A stretch of DNA of 64,000 nucleotides from Paraburkholderia sp. BL23I1N1 (lineage in GTDB: Bacteria; Pseudomonadota; Gammaproteobacteria; Burkholderiales; Burkholderiaceae). Every line of letters begins with the position of its first letter. Positions within the stretch are counted from its first letter, which is position 1. Positions 26,837 to 36,099 of the stretch are shown in pieces. The stretch is taken from assembly GCF_003610295.1 (NCBI RefSeq), contig NZ_RAPV01000002.1, positions 248,001 to 312,000 on the forward strand. Reading direction: 5' to 3'. Under the pieces are notes generated by a model. The model was given only the letters and a program-made list of their open reading frames with translations, was not told the DNA's origin and did not search any database. Position numbers and translations under genes: made by a program.

Positions 26837-27883
26837 TTACTGGAAGGTCGCGCTGACCGAGAGTTCCACCGCATTCCCCTTCGGCCGGTTGCTGACATTG
26901 AACTCATTGACCCACCGCAGCGATGCCGACACCGGCGTTTTCTGGACCTTGCCCGACCACGTGACCATCGGCCCGATGCCCACCGAATGCCCCTGATTGC
27001 CGCCGGTGGCATCGGCCAGGCCACCGCTGTCATGGCCGATCTGCTGGATGTAGCCATCGGCGTAGAAATACTTGGTCTCGTTAGGCTTGTTGACGAAGAT
27101 GTTCGATTTCGCCACCGCCGTACGCGTGAAGTAGTCCGTACCGAACGCGGCGCCGTTGCTGATGGTGTTCCAGTTGGCGGGCAGCCGCTTGCCGAAAGTG
27201 TTGAAGTTGAACAAAGGCGTGACCAGGTCCGCCTCGGCCTTGGTCGCTTCGTCGACGATCGCGGTCTTGATCGCCGGATCTTTCTGCGCCGCCGCGATCA
27301 GCGCGCGCGCCTGCGCGTAGAGCGTTTCTTCGCCGCGTTGCGGCGGCGTCTCCTCGAGCACCATGGGCAGTTCGTCCCAGAACCGGTTGGGATCGACCCA
27401 TTTGATCTCTTCGGCGTTGCCGGCCGCGGCACCACCGGTCGGACCGAAGCTCGGCAGCTTCGACCAGTCGGTTTCCTTGACCTTGCCGTCGTACTCGGCG
27501 AGCGGATACAGGCCGATCTTCGCGATCACCGATTGCACGGCCACGCGATCTTCAGGTGTGCCGACCAGGTTGAACGAGCCTGTGGTGTGTTTTTCGGCAT
27601 CGGCCAATGCGGCTTTGCCGTCCGCGACACCGGCTTCGAGCGCGGCGCGCGTTTCCGGCGGCAAGGCGGCCGGATCGAACGGTGCGCCTGGCGCAATGCC
27701 AATCTTCGCGAAACGCGCCATCAATTCCTTTTCGGAGGGAGCGGGGGGTTGCGCGAACTGCAGCAGGAAATTCAGATTGGCGATGAAGTCGACCGAGGTC
27801 GCCTTCGCTTCATCCCACTTCGGAAAATCGAGCTTCGCGACGGACGGCGGTGCGGCCGTGTGCTCGAAGGCGGATAAGGGCGG
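26837..27883 (-). pseudogene. Chimeric remnant: DUF1254 fragment fused in frame to the end of an outer-membrane transporter
   Basis: The open frame has no proper start and enters from integrase-like DNA near 27883. From there to about 27060 it resembles the middle of DUF1254 proteins (FPKWDEAKATSVDFIANLNF, ELMARFAKIGIAPG, WDELPMVLEETPP, FGTDYFTRTAVAKSN). From about 27055 to 26837 it changes to a barrel-type end (GIGPMVTWSGK, SASLRWVNEF, terminal SVSATFQ), resembling MetA-pathway phenol-degradation/SphA transporters. DUF1254 proteins normally continue with a different C-terminal half. Both joins look like deletion scars. A second join within the DUF1254 part cannot be excluded. Confidence 0.65.
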
Positions 27884-28199
27884 CGATCTTGATCCGCGCT
27901 AAGGGGTCGCTCATGAGGCGCTGCATACGCAAGATTTCGAGGGCACCACCTTTTTTGTATGGTGAAATCTCCCGTGCGTACCGCTCCAGTAGGTTCCCGA
28001 GTGTGTTGCGCTCGGCGCTGGTGCGATCAACAAACATGCCCCGAGCAATTTCGCTCTCGATGGTCGCGGCCCAAGCCTGCGCTTCGCGACGCGACGGAAA
28101 TGTCTTGGAAATCGATACCCCGCCGCGCTTTCTGATTGCGGCTTCGTATTTGGTGGTGCCCCGGCTGGAGCGCTTGATGATGCTTGCCAAGCTTCCCAT
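27810..28199 (-). pseudogene. Truncated tyrosine recombinase (island integrase) N-terminus
   Basis: ATG 28199, with GGAGG 5 bases upstream, opens a frame. It reads ASIIKRSSRGTTKYEAAIRK and TFPSRREAQAWAATIESEI, then RNTLGNLLERYAREISPYKKG. This is the arm-binding and SAM-like N-terminal part of a phage/island integrase. Resemblance ends after SDPLARIKIAAL near 27883; the remaining residues are the out-of-frame reading of the DUF1254 fragment. The catalytic domain with its Arg, His and Tyr residues is missing, so it is inactive. It lies 95 bases beyond the 3' end of tRNA-Arg and reads away from it, the normal place and direction for an island integrase. Confidence 0.8.
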
Positions 28200-28294
28200 T
28201 ATCCTCCGCAACGCTGTTACGGAAAAATTACGGGAGCCTCGGGAAATGGGCGAGGAACGAATTTCGGAATTCTTGCTAATCCCTTGATTCTATT

Positions 28295-28370
28295 TGGTGC
28301 GCCCGGCTGGGATCGAACCAGCAACCCCTGCCTTCGGAGGGCAGTACTCTATCCATTGAGCTACGGGCGC
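28295..28370 (-). tRNA. tRNA-Arg (anticodon CCG)
   Basis: A 76-base tRNA with encoded CCA. The acceptor stem is GCGCCCG/CGGGCGC. The anticodon stem CTGCC/GGCAG closes the loop CTCCGAA, so the anticodon is CCG. The T-arm GCTGG-TTCGATC-CCAGC and the D-arm are standard. The truncated integrase adjoins its 3' end, so the 3' half is the probable attachment site. Confidence 0.97.
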
Positions 28371-28666
28371 TTCAACACGAAAGCGCGGCAACCTGAACAG
28401 GAGCGACGCCAAAGCGAGACCGAAAGGATACCCGGTTTCGGCTCAACCGTCCACCGGACGGCCTATATGGCGGGATTTGGTGTCTTCTGCCAGCCATCCA
28501 GGCGGTGCCAGCTGCGCCTCACGATGCGGGTAAACGCCTGCTGAACACCTCGCCTCGCCCCTCGCCGCCGCCGAAATGTTGCGTCTATAATCGTCCGTGC
28601 CTGATTTAAGAACAAGAAGTTGCCGTCACGCTGTACCGCTCACATACCCACGGAGACGAGACAAGC

Positions 28667-29566
28667 ATGAGCGAAGCACCACACGGAGCCCCAATCAAAA
28701 CCCCCGGGCAGCTCATTGCCGCGATCATTGCCAGTTTTGCGGTGCCGATCGTCATCATCGTTCTGCTAGTGATCTACGTCGATAATTCGACGCGCACCGG
28801 CGCCGGTACAGACAGTCTTTCCGAAGCCGAGGTCAGCGCGCGCATCAAGCCGTTCGCGCAAGTCGACATTCGCGACGCCAACGCGCCGCGCGTCTACAAG
28901 ACCGGCGAAGAGGTCTACAAAGCCGTTTGCTCCGCGTGTCACGCGTCGGGTGCTGCAGGCGCGCCGAAATTCACCAATACCGCCGACTGGGCGCCGCGCA
29001 TTGCGCAGGGCTTCGACACGCTCTGGCACACGGCCCTCGCCGGCAAGGGCGCGATGCCCCCGCGCGGCGGCACCAGCCCGGACGACTACAGCGACTTCGA
29101 AATCGCCCGCGCAGTGGCTTACATGGCGAACAATTCCGGCGCGAGCTTCCCTGAACCGGCGCAGCCGGCAGCGGGAGCTGCGGCCGCCGCTTCGGGCGCT
29201 GCCGCCGCTGCGCCGACAGGTGCTTCGGACGCCGGGGCCGCTCAAGCCGCCGCCGCGATGGCCGCCATGGCAAGCGTGCCGCAAGCCGCTGCACCGGCGG
29301 CCGGCGGAACGCAAAGCGCGGACGCCTCGCAAGCCGGCAAAGCGCTGTATCAGCAGGTTTGCCAGGCGTGTCACGCGGCCGGCGTGCTGAACGCGCCGAA
29401 GTTCGGCGACAAGGAAGCGTGGGCGGCGCGCCTGAAGGACCCGATCGACACGGTCTACAACTACGCGCTGCACGGCAAGGGCGCGATGCCGCCCAAAGGC
29501 GGTTCGACCGCTTCAGATGCGGACGTGAAGGCCGCCGTCGATTACATGATCAGCGCGGCGAAATAA
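28667..29566 (+). CDS. Membrane-anchored diheme cytochrome c (c5-like)
   Basis: A 299-residue c-type cytochrome. One N-terminal membrane helix (about residues 18-40, AAIIASFAVPIVIIVLLVIY) anchors it with the hemes in the periplasm. Two class I heme domains carry CSACH at 88-92 and CQACH at 232-236. Each is followed by an axial Met in a repeated GKGAMPP motif. An Ala/Pro-rich linker of about 60 residues joins them. Such proteins shuttle electrons to terminal oxidases; the partner is not visible here. A bidirectional terminator follows, so the gene is likely monocistronic. Confidence 0.92.
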   Translation: MSEAPHGAPIKTPGQLIAAIIASFAVPIVIIVLLVIYVDNSTRTGAGTDSLSEAEVSARIKPFAQVDIRDANAPRVYKTGEEVYKAVCSACHASGAAGAPKFTNTADWAPRIAQGFDTLWHTALAGKGAMPPRGGTSPDDYSDFEIARAVAYMANNSGASFPEPAQPAAGAAAAASGAAAAAPTGASDAGAAQAAAAMAAMASVPQAAAPAAGGTQSADASQAGKALYQQVCQACHAAGVLNAPKFGDKEAWAARLKDPIDTVYNYALHGKGAMPPKGGSTASDADVKAAVDYMISAAK

Positions 29567-29608
29567 GGCGCTTCCGAGACCGCTTCCGGCGGTTGCCTGC
29601 TGCAAAAC

Positions 29609-29647
29609 AAAAATCCCTGCACCGTGGCGACACGGGCAGGGATTTTT
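29609..29647. terminator. Bidirectional intrinsic terminator
   Basis: AAAAATCCCTGC and GCAGGGATTTTT form a perfect 12-bp stem with a 15-base loop between two convergent genes. Confidence 0.88.
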
Positions 29648-29676
29648 CATGTGCAAGCGCTCGATACGCCGTCAGG

Positions 29677-30255
29677 TCAGGTGCCCGCCGATGCAAGCGC
29701 AGGACGGCTGAACGCCTCGACGAATGCCAGCGCCGGCGTGCTTCGCGCGAGCGACGTAAAATGCGCGTGCAAGTCGGCGGGTACGAGCCACGGATAGCTC
29801 AACCCATCCTGCAACGCTTCGAGCAATGCGCCGTCGGCGTCGGGCACGACGTCCATGCGCGCGATGTGGATATGAAACCCCGTGACCGCCGGCGTCGCGT
29901 CGAAACTCCACCGATACACACCGTGGCCGACGCGCAATGCGCCGGTGGCCTTCTCGCGCATCACCACCAGCCAGGGCAACGCGTCGATCGTGCCGTTATC
30001 CAGCGTCAGCGAATCACACACGTAGTAAGTGCGGCACCGCGCGTACTGAGCGCCAAAATCACTGACGAGCGTTTTCGCGATCGCATCGCTACCGACCGTG
30101 CGCGCCGGAAACGCGATATTCGACGTAGCGAGCGAAATGGTGAGAACCGCGTCCGGTGCAAAGGCTTCGGCAATGCGGTCAGCACGCGTGTTGTCTTTTG
30201 CGTCGATGTAGGTGTCGAGCGCGCGGCGATAGTGCGCGAGCGGCGGCGTTGGCAT
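29677..30255 (-). CDS. NTF2-like (SnoaL/steroid-isomerase fold) protein
   Basis: A 192-residue protein. ATG 30255 starts MPTPPLAHYRRALDTYIDAK; GGAG lies 9 bases upstream, so the longer open frame to 30303 is not needed. The pattern of an N-terminal helix, then LADRIAEAFAPDAVLTISL-like and strand-rich segments (RVGHGVYRWSFD), fits the NTF2/SnoaL-like fold of small-molecule isomerases and hydrolases or orphan domains. The second half has a separate aromatic/acidic segment. No catalytic residues can be named. Function unknown. Confidence 0.6.
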   Translation of the reverse strand: MPTPPLAHYRRALDTYIDAKDNTRADRIAEAFAPDAVLTISLATSNIAFPARTVGSDAIAKTLVSDFGAQYARCRTYYVCDSLTLDNGTIDALPWLVVMREKATGALRVGHGVYRWSFDATPAVTGFHIHIARMDVVPDADGALLEALQDGLSYPWLVPADLHAHFTSLARSTPALAFVEAFSRPALASAGT

Positions 30256-30394
30256 GCGGGCGGTCTCCGAGTAGCGCCCGATAGACGCGCAATCGACGTC
30301 CAATTAACGGGCCGTGCCACTGTAGCTCGCGTTCACGAAAAACCGCCGATGCACCTGACGTGCGCGGGGTTTTGCACCCGCGCCGCGCCAACGC

Positions 30395-32494
30395 TCAAGG
30401 CTTCTGCAACAACGCCTTCAAACTCGCGAGCCGGTCTTTCGGCGACATCGGCGCTTCTTCAGGCGTCGGCGGCGGGGCATCCTCGAGCAGCATCTCGGGA
30501 ATAAAGCGCGACGGCTCGCACACCACGGTTTCGCGCGCGCGCTTGCGCTTCTTGCACCAGTTCAGATGCAGGCTGCGCTGCGCCCGCGTGATCGCGACGT
30601 ACATCAGACGCCGCTCTTCCTCGATGCGCGCGTCGTCGATCGGCTCGTCGTCGGGGCCGCCACGGTGCGGCATGATGCCTTCTTCAACGCCGACCAGAAA
30701 TACGTGCGGATACTCCAGCCCCTTCGACGCGTGAACCGTCGAGAGCCGCACCGCATCCGGATCTTCTTCGCGGCCTTCGAGCATCGACATCAGGGCCACG
30801 GTCTGGATCAGGCCGAGCAGATTCTTGCCGGTGTCGCCGAGGCCGTCGGCGGTGTCGTAGCCGGTTGCTTCGCCATTCCCGGAACCGTCCGAGCCCGCGG
30901 GCTCAGCCTTGGTGCCCTTGCGCTTCAACCATTCCATGAACTCGAGCACGTTCTGCCACTTGGACTGCGCCTGACGTTCGTCGAACGCGTCGTACAGATA
31001 GGCTTCGTAGTGGATCGCGTCCATCAGTTCGTCGAGCAGCGGGCCGGCGGCATCTTTCTCGGCGCGGTCGGTGAGGCGCTGCATGAAGTCGCAGAACACG
31101 CGCATCGGTTCAATCTGACGCGGCGACAAACGGGCCTCGATGCCGCCCATGTACACCGCTTCGAACAACGACACCTTCGCCTGGCCCGCAAACGAGCCGA
31201 GCGCTTCGAGCGTCGTATTGCCGACGCCGCGGCGCGGCGTGGTGATCGCGCGGATGAACGCGGGGTCGTCGTTCGCGTTGGCGATCAGGCGCAAATACGC
31301 GCAGATATCCTTGATCTCGGCTTTGTCGAAGAACGACTGGCCGCCCGACAGCACATACGGAATCCGCTCGCGACGCAGCACCTGTTCAAAGATGCGCGCC
31401 TGAAAATTGCCGCGATACAGGATCGCGTAGTCGCGGAAATTCGCGCGCCGCTCGAACTTGTGCGCGGACAGTCGGAACACGACGGACTCGGCCTCGTGCT
31501 CTTCGTCGTTGCACGGTGTGACAGTGATCGTGTCGCCCATGCCGTGTTCGGACCACAGCTTCTTTTCGAACAGCTTCGGGTTGTTCGCGATCACGTTGTT
31601 CGCGGCCGTGAGGATACGCACCGTCGAACGGTAGTTCTGCTCGAGCTTGATCAGATGCAGCTTCGGAAAATCCTTGCTGAGCTGCCCGAGATTTTCGAGC
31701 GTCGCGCCGCGCCAGCCATAGATGGCCTGATCGTCGTCGCCGACCGCCGTGAAGGCCGCGCGCTTACCGGCCAGCAGTTTCACCAGTTCGTACTGGCACG
31801 CGTTGGTGTCCTGATACTCGTCGATCAGAAGATAGCGCAGCTTGTTCTGCCAGCGGTCGCGTACCTGCTCGTTCTTCTCGAAGAGTTCGGCGGGCAGACG
31901 GATCAGGTCGTCGAAATCGACCGCCTGATACGCATGCAGCGTCGCCACGTAATTGCGGTAGACGATGGCAGCCTGATGTTCGTCCTCGTTCGCGGCGATC
32001 GCGATCGCCTGCTCGGGCATGATCATGCCGTTCTTCCACAGCGAGATGATCGACTGGATCTTGCGAATGAAGCCCTTGTCCGTCGAGCCGACCTGCTCCT
32101 GGATCATGCCGAAGCAGTCGTCCGAATCCATGATCGAGAACTGCGGCTTCAGGCCGACGTGTTCCGCTTCCTGCCGCAGAATCTGCACGCCGAGCGAATG
32201 GAAAGTGCAGACCGTCAACTGGTTGACGGGCACTTTGCGGCCTTCCTTGCCGGGCGTGGTAAGCGTCTTGCCTTCGAGCAGCTTGCCCACGCGCTCGCGC
32301 ATTTCCAGGGCGGCCTTGTTCGTGAACGTGACGGCGGCGATGTGGCGCGGCTCGAAGCCTTTGGCTTCGATCAGGTGCGCGATTTTTTGCGTGATCACGC
32401 GCGTCTTGCCGCTGCCTGCGCCGGCGAGCACGAGACACGGACCGTCAAGATAACGGACCGCTTCATTTTGAGCGGGGTTCAGGCCTGCGGACAT
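30395..32494 (-). CDS. rep: ATP-dependent DNA helicase Rep (UvrD family)
   Basis: A 699-residue superfamily 1A 3'-5' helicase that helps replication forks pass protein blocks. The start MSAGLNPAQNEAVRYLDGP closely matches the family. Walker A is GAGSGKT, motif Ia is AAVTFTNKAA, motif II lies in LLIDEYQDTN and motif III in VGDDDQAIYGWRGA. Motif V/VI regions VRLSTVHASKGLEYPHVFL and LMYVAITRAQ are present. ATG 32494 gives the expected N-terminus; an upstream extension to 32713 lacks conservation. An acidic, Pro-rich C-terminal tail is present. It is divergent from the next gene. Confidence 0.94.
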   Translation of the reverse strand: MSAGLNPAQNEAVRYLDGPCLVLAGAGSGKTRVITQKIAHLIEAKGFEPRHIAAVTFTNKAALEMRERVGKLLEGKTLTTPGKEGRKVPVNQLTVCTFHSLGVQILRQEAEHVGLKPQFSIMDSDDCFGMIQEQVGSTDKGFIRKIQSIISLWKNGMIMPEQAIAIAANEDEHQAAIVYRNYVATLHAYQAVDFDDLIRLPAELFEKNEQVRDRWQNKLRYLLIDEYQDTNACQYELVKLLAGKRAAFTAVGDDDQAIYGWRGATLENLGQLSKDFPKLHLIKLEQNYRSTVRILTAANNVIANNPKLFEKKLWSEHGMGDTITVTPCNDEEHEAESVVFRLSAHKFERRANFRDYAILYRGNFQARIFEQVLRRERIPYVLSGGQSFFDKAEIKDICAYLRLIANANDDPAFIRAITTPRRGVGNTTLEALGSFAGQAKVSLFEAVYMGGIEARLSPRQIEPMRVFCDFMQRLTDRAEKDAAGPLLDELMDAIHYEAYLYDAFDERQAQSKWQNVLEFMEWLKRKGTKAEPAGSDGSGNGEATGYDTADGLGDTGKNLLGLIQTVALMSMLEGREEDPDAVRLSTVHASKGLEYPHVFLVGVEEGIMPHRGGPDDEPIDDARIEEERRLMYVAITRAQRSLHLNWCKKRKRARETVVCEPSRFIPEMLLEDAPPPTPEEAPMSPKDRLASLKALLQKP

Positions 32495-32777
32495 CGTCTG
32501 TGGATGGGTAATGCGGTTGAGGGCGCCTGGTTGCGGAATCGCGAGACCGAAGGCCCGGGGGCATGCTGCGCGGGGGCGGCAGCTGGAACAGCGCCGCGTG
32601 TGCTGCGGGCTCCAGCTCGCTCCGCTTTCGCGCGAGAGGAGCGATGTTAACACGGATATCGCCGACAACCGCCCTCGACAACGCTGACAGTCCGCCTTGG
32701 GGACATGCCACAATTACGCCGTTGCGCGCCGTCGCCGCGGTGGCAAAACGGCGCGCCGTTTTTGCAGGAAGACACGC

Positions 32778-33827
32778 ATGTCCGTATCGCTGAAGATTGG
32801 ATTGATGGGTTACGGTTTTGCTGGCGCGACCTTTCATGCGCCGGTGATCGAGCACTGCGGGCGCGCGAACATCGCGGCCATCGCGACGAGTCAGCCCGAA
32901 CACGCGCTGGCCGATTACCCGCATGCAAAGGTGGTGGCCGATCTCGACGCCCTGCTGGCGCTCGAAGAAATTGACTGTGTTGTGATCGCGACGCCCAACG
33001 ACACGCACTTCGACCTGGCGCGCCGCACGCTGGAGGCGGGCAAGCACGTGGTGGTCGACAAGCCGGTCACGCTGACCGCCGCCGACGCCCATACGCTCGC
33101 CAACATCGCGCTCGCCCGGGGCAAGCTGTTCGTGCCCTTTCACAACCGCCGCTGGGACGGTGATTTTCTGACCGTGCGGGATCTGCTTGCCGGCAGAGAG
33201 CTGGGGCGCATCACACAATACGAATCGCATTTCGACCGTTTCCGGCCGGAAGTTCGGCAGCGCTGGCGCGAGGAAGCTTCGCGCGGCGGCGGTTTGCTAT
33301 TCGATCTCGGACCGCACCTGATCGATCAGGCGCTGGCATTGTTCGGCGCACCGCAGACCGTGTCTGCGACGGTTCGGACGCATCGCGACCAGGCCAGCGC
33401 GCCGGACTACGTGCATATCCAACTGGGATACGGCGAGTTCGAAGTGGTGCTGCATGCAAGCGCGCTGACCGCGCTCGTCGCGCCGAGGTTTGCGATTCAC
33501 GGCACGCAGGGGAGCTACGTGAAATACGGGCTCGATACGCAGGAAGATCAGTTGAAAGCGGGCCTGCGCCCTGGCGACGAAGGGTTCGGCGCAGACAACA
33601 CGGCGGGCGTGCTGCGCGTACTCGAAGACGGTCAGGAAGTGGAGCGGGAAGTGCCTACGCGCAACGGCGAATATGTCGGCTTCTATATTGCCTTGGCGGA
33701 TTCGATTCAGAACGGCGTGAAGTTCCCTGTCAGCGCTCAGGACGCGGTCGACGTGATGACGATTATCGAGCTTGCCGCCCGAAGCTCGGAAGAAGGCGCC
33801 CGGCTACCGTTCGAGCGTATTCGCTGA
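32778..33827 (+). CDS. Gfo/Idh/MocA family oxidoreductase
   Basis: A 349-residue NAD(P)-dependent dehydrogenase with an N-terminal Rossmann domain (IGLMGYGFAGATFHAP) and the family signature GKHVVVDKPVTLT, which contains the cofactor/catalytic Lys. The C-terminal alpha/beta domain has GGGLLFDLGPHLIDQAL with the conserved Asp and His. ATG 32778 is chosen because AGGA lies 8 bases upstream and homology begins at residue 4. Such enzymes act on sugars or cyclitols; the substrate cannot be told. Monocistronic, divergent from rep. Confidence 0.9.
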   Translation: MSVSLKIGLMGYGFAGATFHAPVIEHCGRANIAAIATSQPEHALADYPHAKVVADLDALLALEEIDCVVIATPNDTHFDLARRTLEAGKHVVVDKPVTLTAADAHTLANIALARGKLFVPFHNRRWDGDFLTVRDLLAGRELGRITQYESHFDRFRPEVRQRWREEASRGGGLLFDLGPHLIDQALALFGAPQTVSATVRTHRDQASAPDYVHIQLGYGEFEVVLHASALTALVAPRFAIHGTQGSYVKYGLDTQEDQLKAGLRPGDEGFGADNTAGVLRVLEDGQEVEREVPTRNGEYVGFYIALADSIQNGVKFPVSAQDAVDVMTIIELAARSSEEGARLPFERIR

Positions 33828-34031
33828 CTGACTGTTTGCCTACGGGGCGCTTTCTGACTATCTGGCGGCGGCATGCGAACCATGCCGCCGCCAAAGCCAA
33901 AAAGCCTGACAACCCCGAAAGGAACATAACGTTACAAATAACCCCGCCTTCCCGGTCAGCGCGAATCCCCGGCTATCCGTTGCTACCCCAGTAGCACCAC
34001 ACACACAACGACAACGACTTCCGGAGAGTCC

Positions 34032-34385
34032 ATGCCCCGTATCGTCCGCGCAGTAGCAGCATGCGCCTTGCTCAGCTCCCTCGCCGCCTGCGTGGTGGCG
34101 CCCCAGCAACCCGCGCCGGCGCCGCGCCCTAACCCGCAGCAGATCGCGGATCAGCGCTTCAACCAAGTGAACGGCCGTATCGACAACCTGAGCCGCCGCA
34201 TCGACGCTCACGTCAACCAAGGCTACTACCCGCCCCCGCAAGGCGGCGCGTTGCACCATCGCCTCGACGTGATCCGTCAGGAAACTCGCGACATGGCGGC
34301 ACAACACGGCGGCGGTCTTTCCGGCGACGAACAGCGCGTGCTGAACCAGGAACTGGACAACGCGGCACACGCCATCGGCGAATAA
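34032..34385 (+). CDS. Small putative lipoprotein
   Basis: A 117-residue exported protein. The signal peptide (AVAACALLSSLAAC) ends in a lipobox LAAC, with Cys20 the likely lipidation site. A Pro-rich spacer follows (PQQPAPAPRPNP), then a helical, coiled-coil-like body with FNQVNGRIDNLSRRIDAHV. The C-terminal helix is polar. CGGAG lies 6 bases before ATG 34032. No enzyme motif is seen. It is probably an envelope structural lipoprotein. A terminator follows. Confidence 0.75.
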   Translation: MPRIVRAVAACALLSSLAACVVAPQQPAPAPRPNPQQIADQRFNQVNGRIDNLSRRIDAHVNQGYYPPPQGGALHHRLDVIRQETRDMAAQHGGGLSGDEQRVLNQELDNAAHAIGE

Positions 34386-34414
34386 TCGCGCCGGTTCAGG
34401 CACTGAAGCAAACC

Positions 34415-34447
34415 AGCGCGGGCATCACGTCCCGCGCTTTTTTTTTG
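34415..34447 (+). terminator. Intrinsic terminator after lipoprotein gene
   Basis: AGCGCGGG and CCCGCGCT form an 8-bp stem around CATCACGT, followed by nine T residues. Confidence 0.9.
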
Positions 34448-34531
34448 ATATCCGCGAGCCCGCAGCGCCAACCGCCATACCCGTTACGGGCCTTTATTTG
34501 ACAAGCCTCCGGCCCTCGCGTACATTCGCCG

Positions 34532-34830
34532 CACGCGTCGGGAGAGCGTGCTGGCCGCAGAAAATCGCAGGCCGCGCCGCCGAAGGGGCATACCCGCAAA
34601 CTCTCAGGCAAAAGGACCGACCGCGTCGAAAAACCCGCGTCCAGGCAGCATCAAGACATGGATTTTTCGCACTCTGGAGAGCGGCAGTAGCCGTCTGCGT
34701 CGCGTACGTCGAACGTATATCGAGCAGATTCTGGCAGGCTGCCCACCGAAGGGGCGCGCGTTTCACCGTGGCGATGACGGCTTCAACATCGCACGGCAGC
34801 GCAATCTCTCAGGTATCGAGGACAGAGGGG
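34532..34830 (+). ncRNA. Tandem glycine riboswitch upstream of gcvT
   Basis: Two glycine aptamers are visible. The first (about 34535-34625) has GGGAGAGCGTG, CCGAAGGGGCA, the core ACTCTCAGGCAAAAGGACCG. The second (about 34671-34830) has CTGGAGAGCGG, CCGAAGGGGCG and AATCTCTCAGGTATCGAGGAC. A short linker joins them, as in known cooperative tandem switches. The known class usually turns on glycine cleavage genes when glycine is plentiful, and it directly precedes gcvTHP. An expression-platform hairpin follows at 34852-34891. Confidence 0.93.
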
Positions 34831-34851
34831 TCATGCAACGCAATCGCTCGC

Positions 34852-34891
34852 AGGCATTAGCCGCGAGGCGTAGCGCCGCATGGCCTTTTTT
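34852..34891 (+). terminator. Terminator-like expression platform of the glycine riboswitch
   Basis: AGGCAT (34852-34857) can pair with ATGGCCT (from 34880) with one bulge, closing an inner GGCG/CGCC hairpin. Six T residues follow, 25 bases before the gcvT start. This is consistent with transcriptional control, but the alternative antiterminator pairing was not worked out. Confidence 0.5.
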
Positions 34892-34915
34892 GTTTCGCGA
34901 GACGCCTGAGGCCCC

Positions 34916-36034
34916 ATGACCGAACTCAAACACACCCCGCTCAACGCCACCCATCGTGCGCTCAACGCCCGTATGGTCGATTTCGGCGGCTGGGACATGC
35001 CCGTCAACTACGGCTCGCAGATCGACGAACACCGCGCCGTGCGCACCGACGCCGGCATGTTCGACGTCTCGCACATGTGCGTTGTCGACTTCACCGGCGA
35101 GCGCGTGCGCGCCTTCTTCGAATTCGCGCTGGCCAACAACGTCGCCAAGCTGCAAACGGCGGGCCGCGCGCTCTACTCCTGTCTGCTGAACCCGAATGGC
35201 GGCGTGATCGACGATCTGATCGTCTATTACTTCGGCGAAAATCATTTCCGCGTGGTCGTGAACGCCGGCACCGCCGAGAAAGACATCGCCTGGTTCGGCC
35301 AGCTCAACGCCGAAGGCAGCTTCGGCCTGACCATCACGCCGCGCCGCGATTACGCGATCGTCGCCGTGCAAGGCCCGAACGCCCGCGAAAAAGTCTGGCA
35401 AACCGTCCCGGCCGCACGCGCCGCCACGGAAGCCTTGAAGCCGTTCAACGCCGCGCGCGTCGAAGGCACGCCGTTCGGCGAACTCACCGTCGCCCGCACC
35501 GGCTACACCGGCGAAGACGGCTTCGAAATCATCGTCCCGGCGAATCACGTCGTCGCACTGTGGAACGCGTTGCAAGCGCAAGGCGTTCGCCCGGCGGGTC
35601 TTGGCGCGCGCGACACGCTGCGCCTCGAAGCCGGTATGAACCTGTACGGCCAGGATATGGACGACAACGTCTCGCCGCTCGACGCCGGCCTCGCCTGGAC
35701 CGTCGATCTGACGTCGCCGCGCGACTTCGTCGGCAAAGGCAAGCTCGAGGCCGACGGCTCGCAGGCCGCGTTCGTCGGTCTGATCCTGCTGAAGGACAAC
35801 GGCAAGGCGGCTGGCGTGCTGCGCGCTCATCAGAAAGTCGTCACGCCGCAGGGCGAAGGCGAAATCACCAGCGGCACTTTTTCCCCGACCATGCAGGAAT
35901 CAATCGCCTTTGCACGTGTGCCGAAAGGCGTGCAACCGGGCGACACCGTTCACGTCCAGATTCGTGACAAAAACGTTCCCGCAAGCGTGGTAAAACTGCC
36001 GTTCGTACGCAACGGCAAGGTGCTCGCTGTTTAA
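34916..36034 (+). CDS. gcvT: Aminomethyltransferase, glycine cleavage T protein
   Basis: T protein moves the methylene group from the aminomethyl-lipoyl H protein to tetrahydrofolate, releasing ammonia. The 372-residue product begins [20 protein letters not shown]. It has the folate-site sequence [18 protein letters not shown] and GMFDVSHM near the N-terminus. [14 protein letters not shown] and the C-terminal [15 protein letters not shown] are also conserved. It is the first gene of gcvT-gcvH-gcvP behind the glycine riboswitch. Length matches the family. Confidence 0.96.
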   Translation: MTELKHTPLNATHRALNARMVDFGGWDMPVNYGSQIDEHRAVRTDAGMFDVSHMCVVDFTGERVRAFFEFALANNVAKLQTAGRALYSCLLNPNGGVIDDLIVYYFGENHFRVVVNAGTAEKDIAWFGQLNAEGSFGLTITPRRDYAIVAVQGPNAREKVWQTVPAARAATEALKPFNAARVEGTPFGELTVARTGYTGEDGFEIIVPANHVVALWNALQAQGVRPAGLGARDTLRLEAGMNLYGQDMDDNVSPLDAGLAWTVDLTSPRDFVGKGKLEADGSQAAFVGLILLKDNGKAAGVLRAHQKVVTPQGEGEITSGTFSPTMQESIAFARVPKGVQPGDTVHVQIRDKNVPASVVKLPFVRNGKVLAV

Positions 36035-36099
36035 GCAGCCGGCGCGTGCGTCAGTCCACTTTTAAGTTTTTAACGAATCACACCGCATAGGAGCATCCG

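Noticed and set aside
25682..27877. 731-codon open frame on the plus strand across the BamA-like gene and the DUF1254 chimera
   Set aside because: Mirror of high-GC third positions on the minus strand. It has no start signal or domain and crosses two unrelated minus-strand sequences.
30566..32650. 694-codon open frame on the plus strand opposite rep
   Set aside because: Antisense shadow of rep with compositionally biased residues and no recognisable motif.
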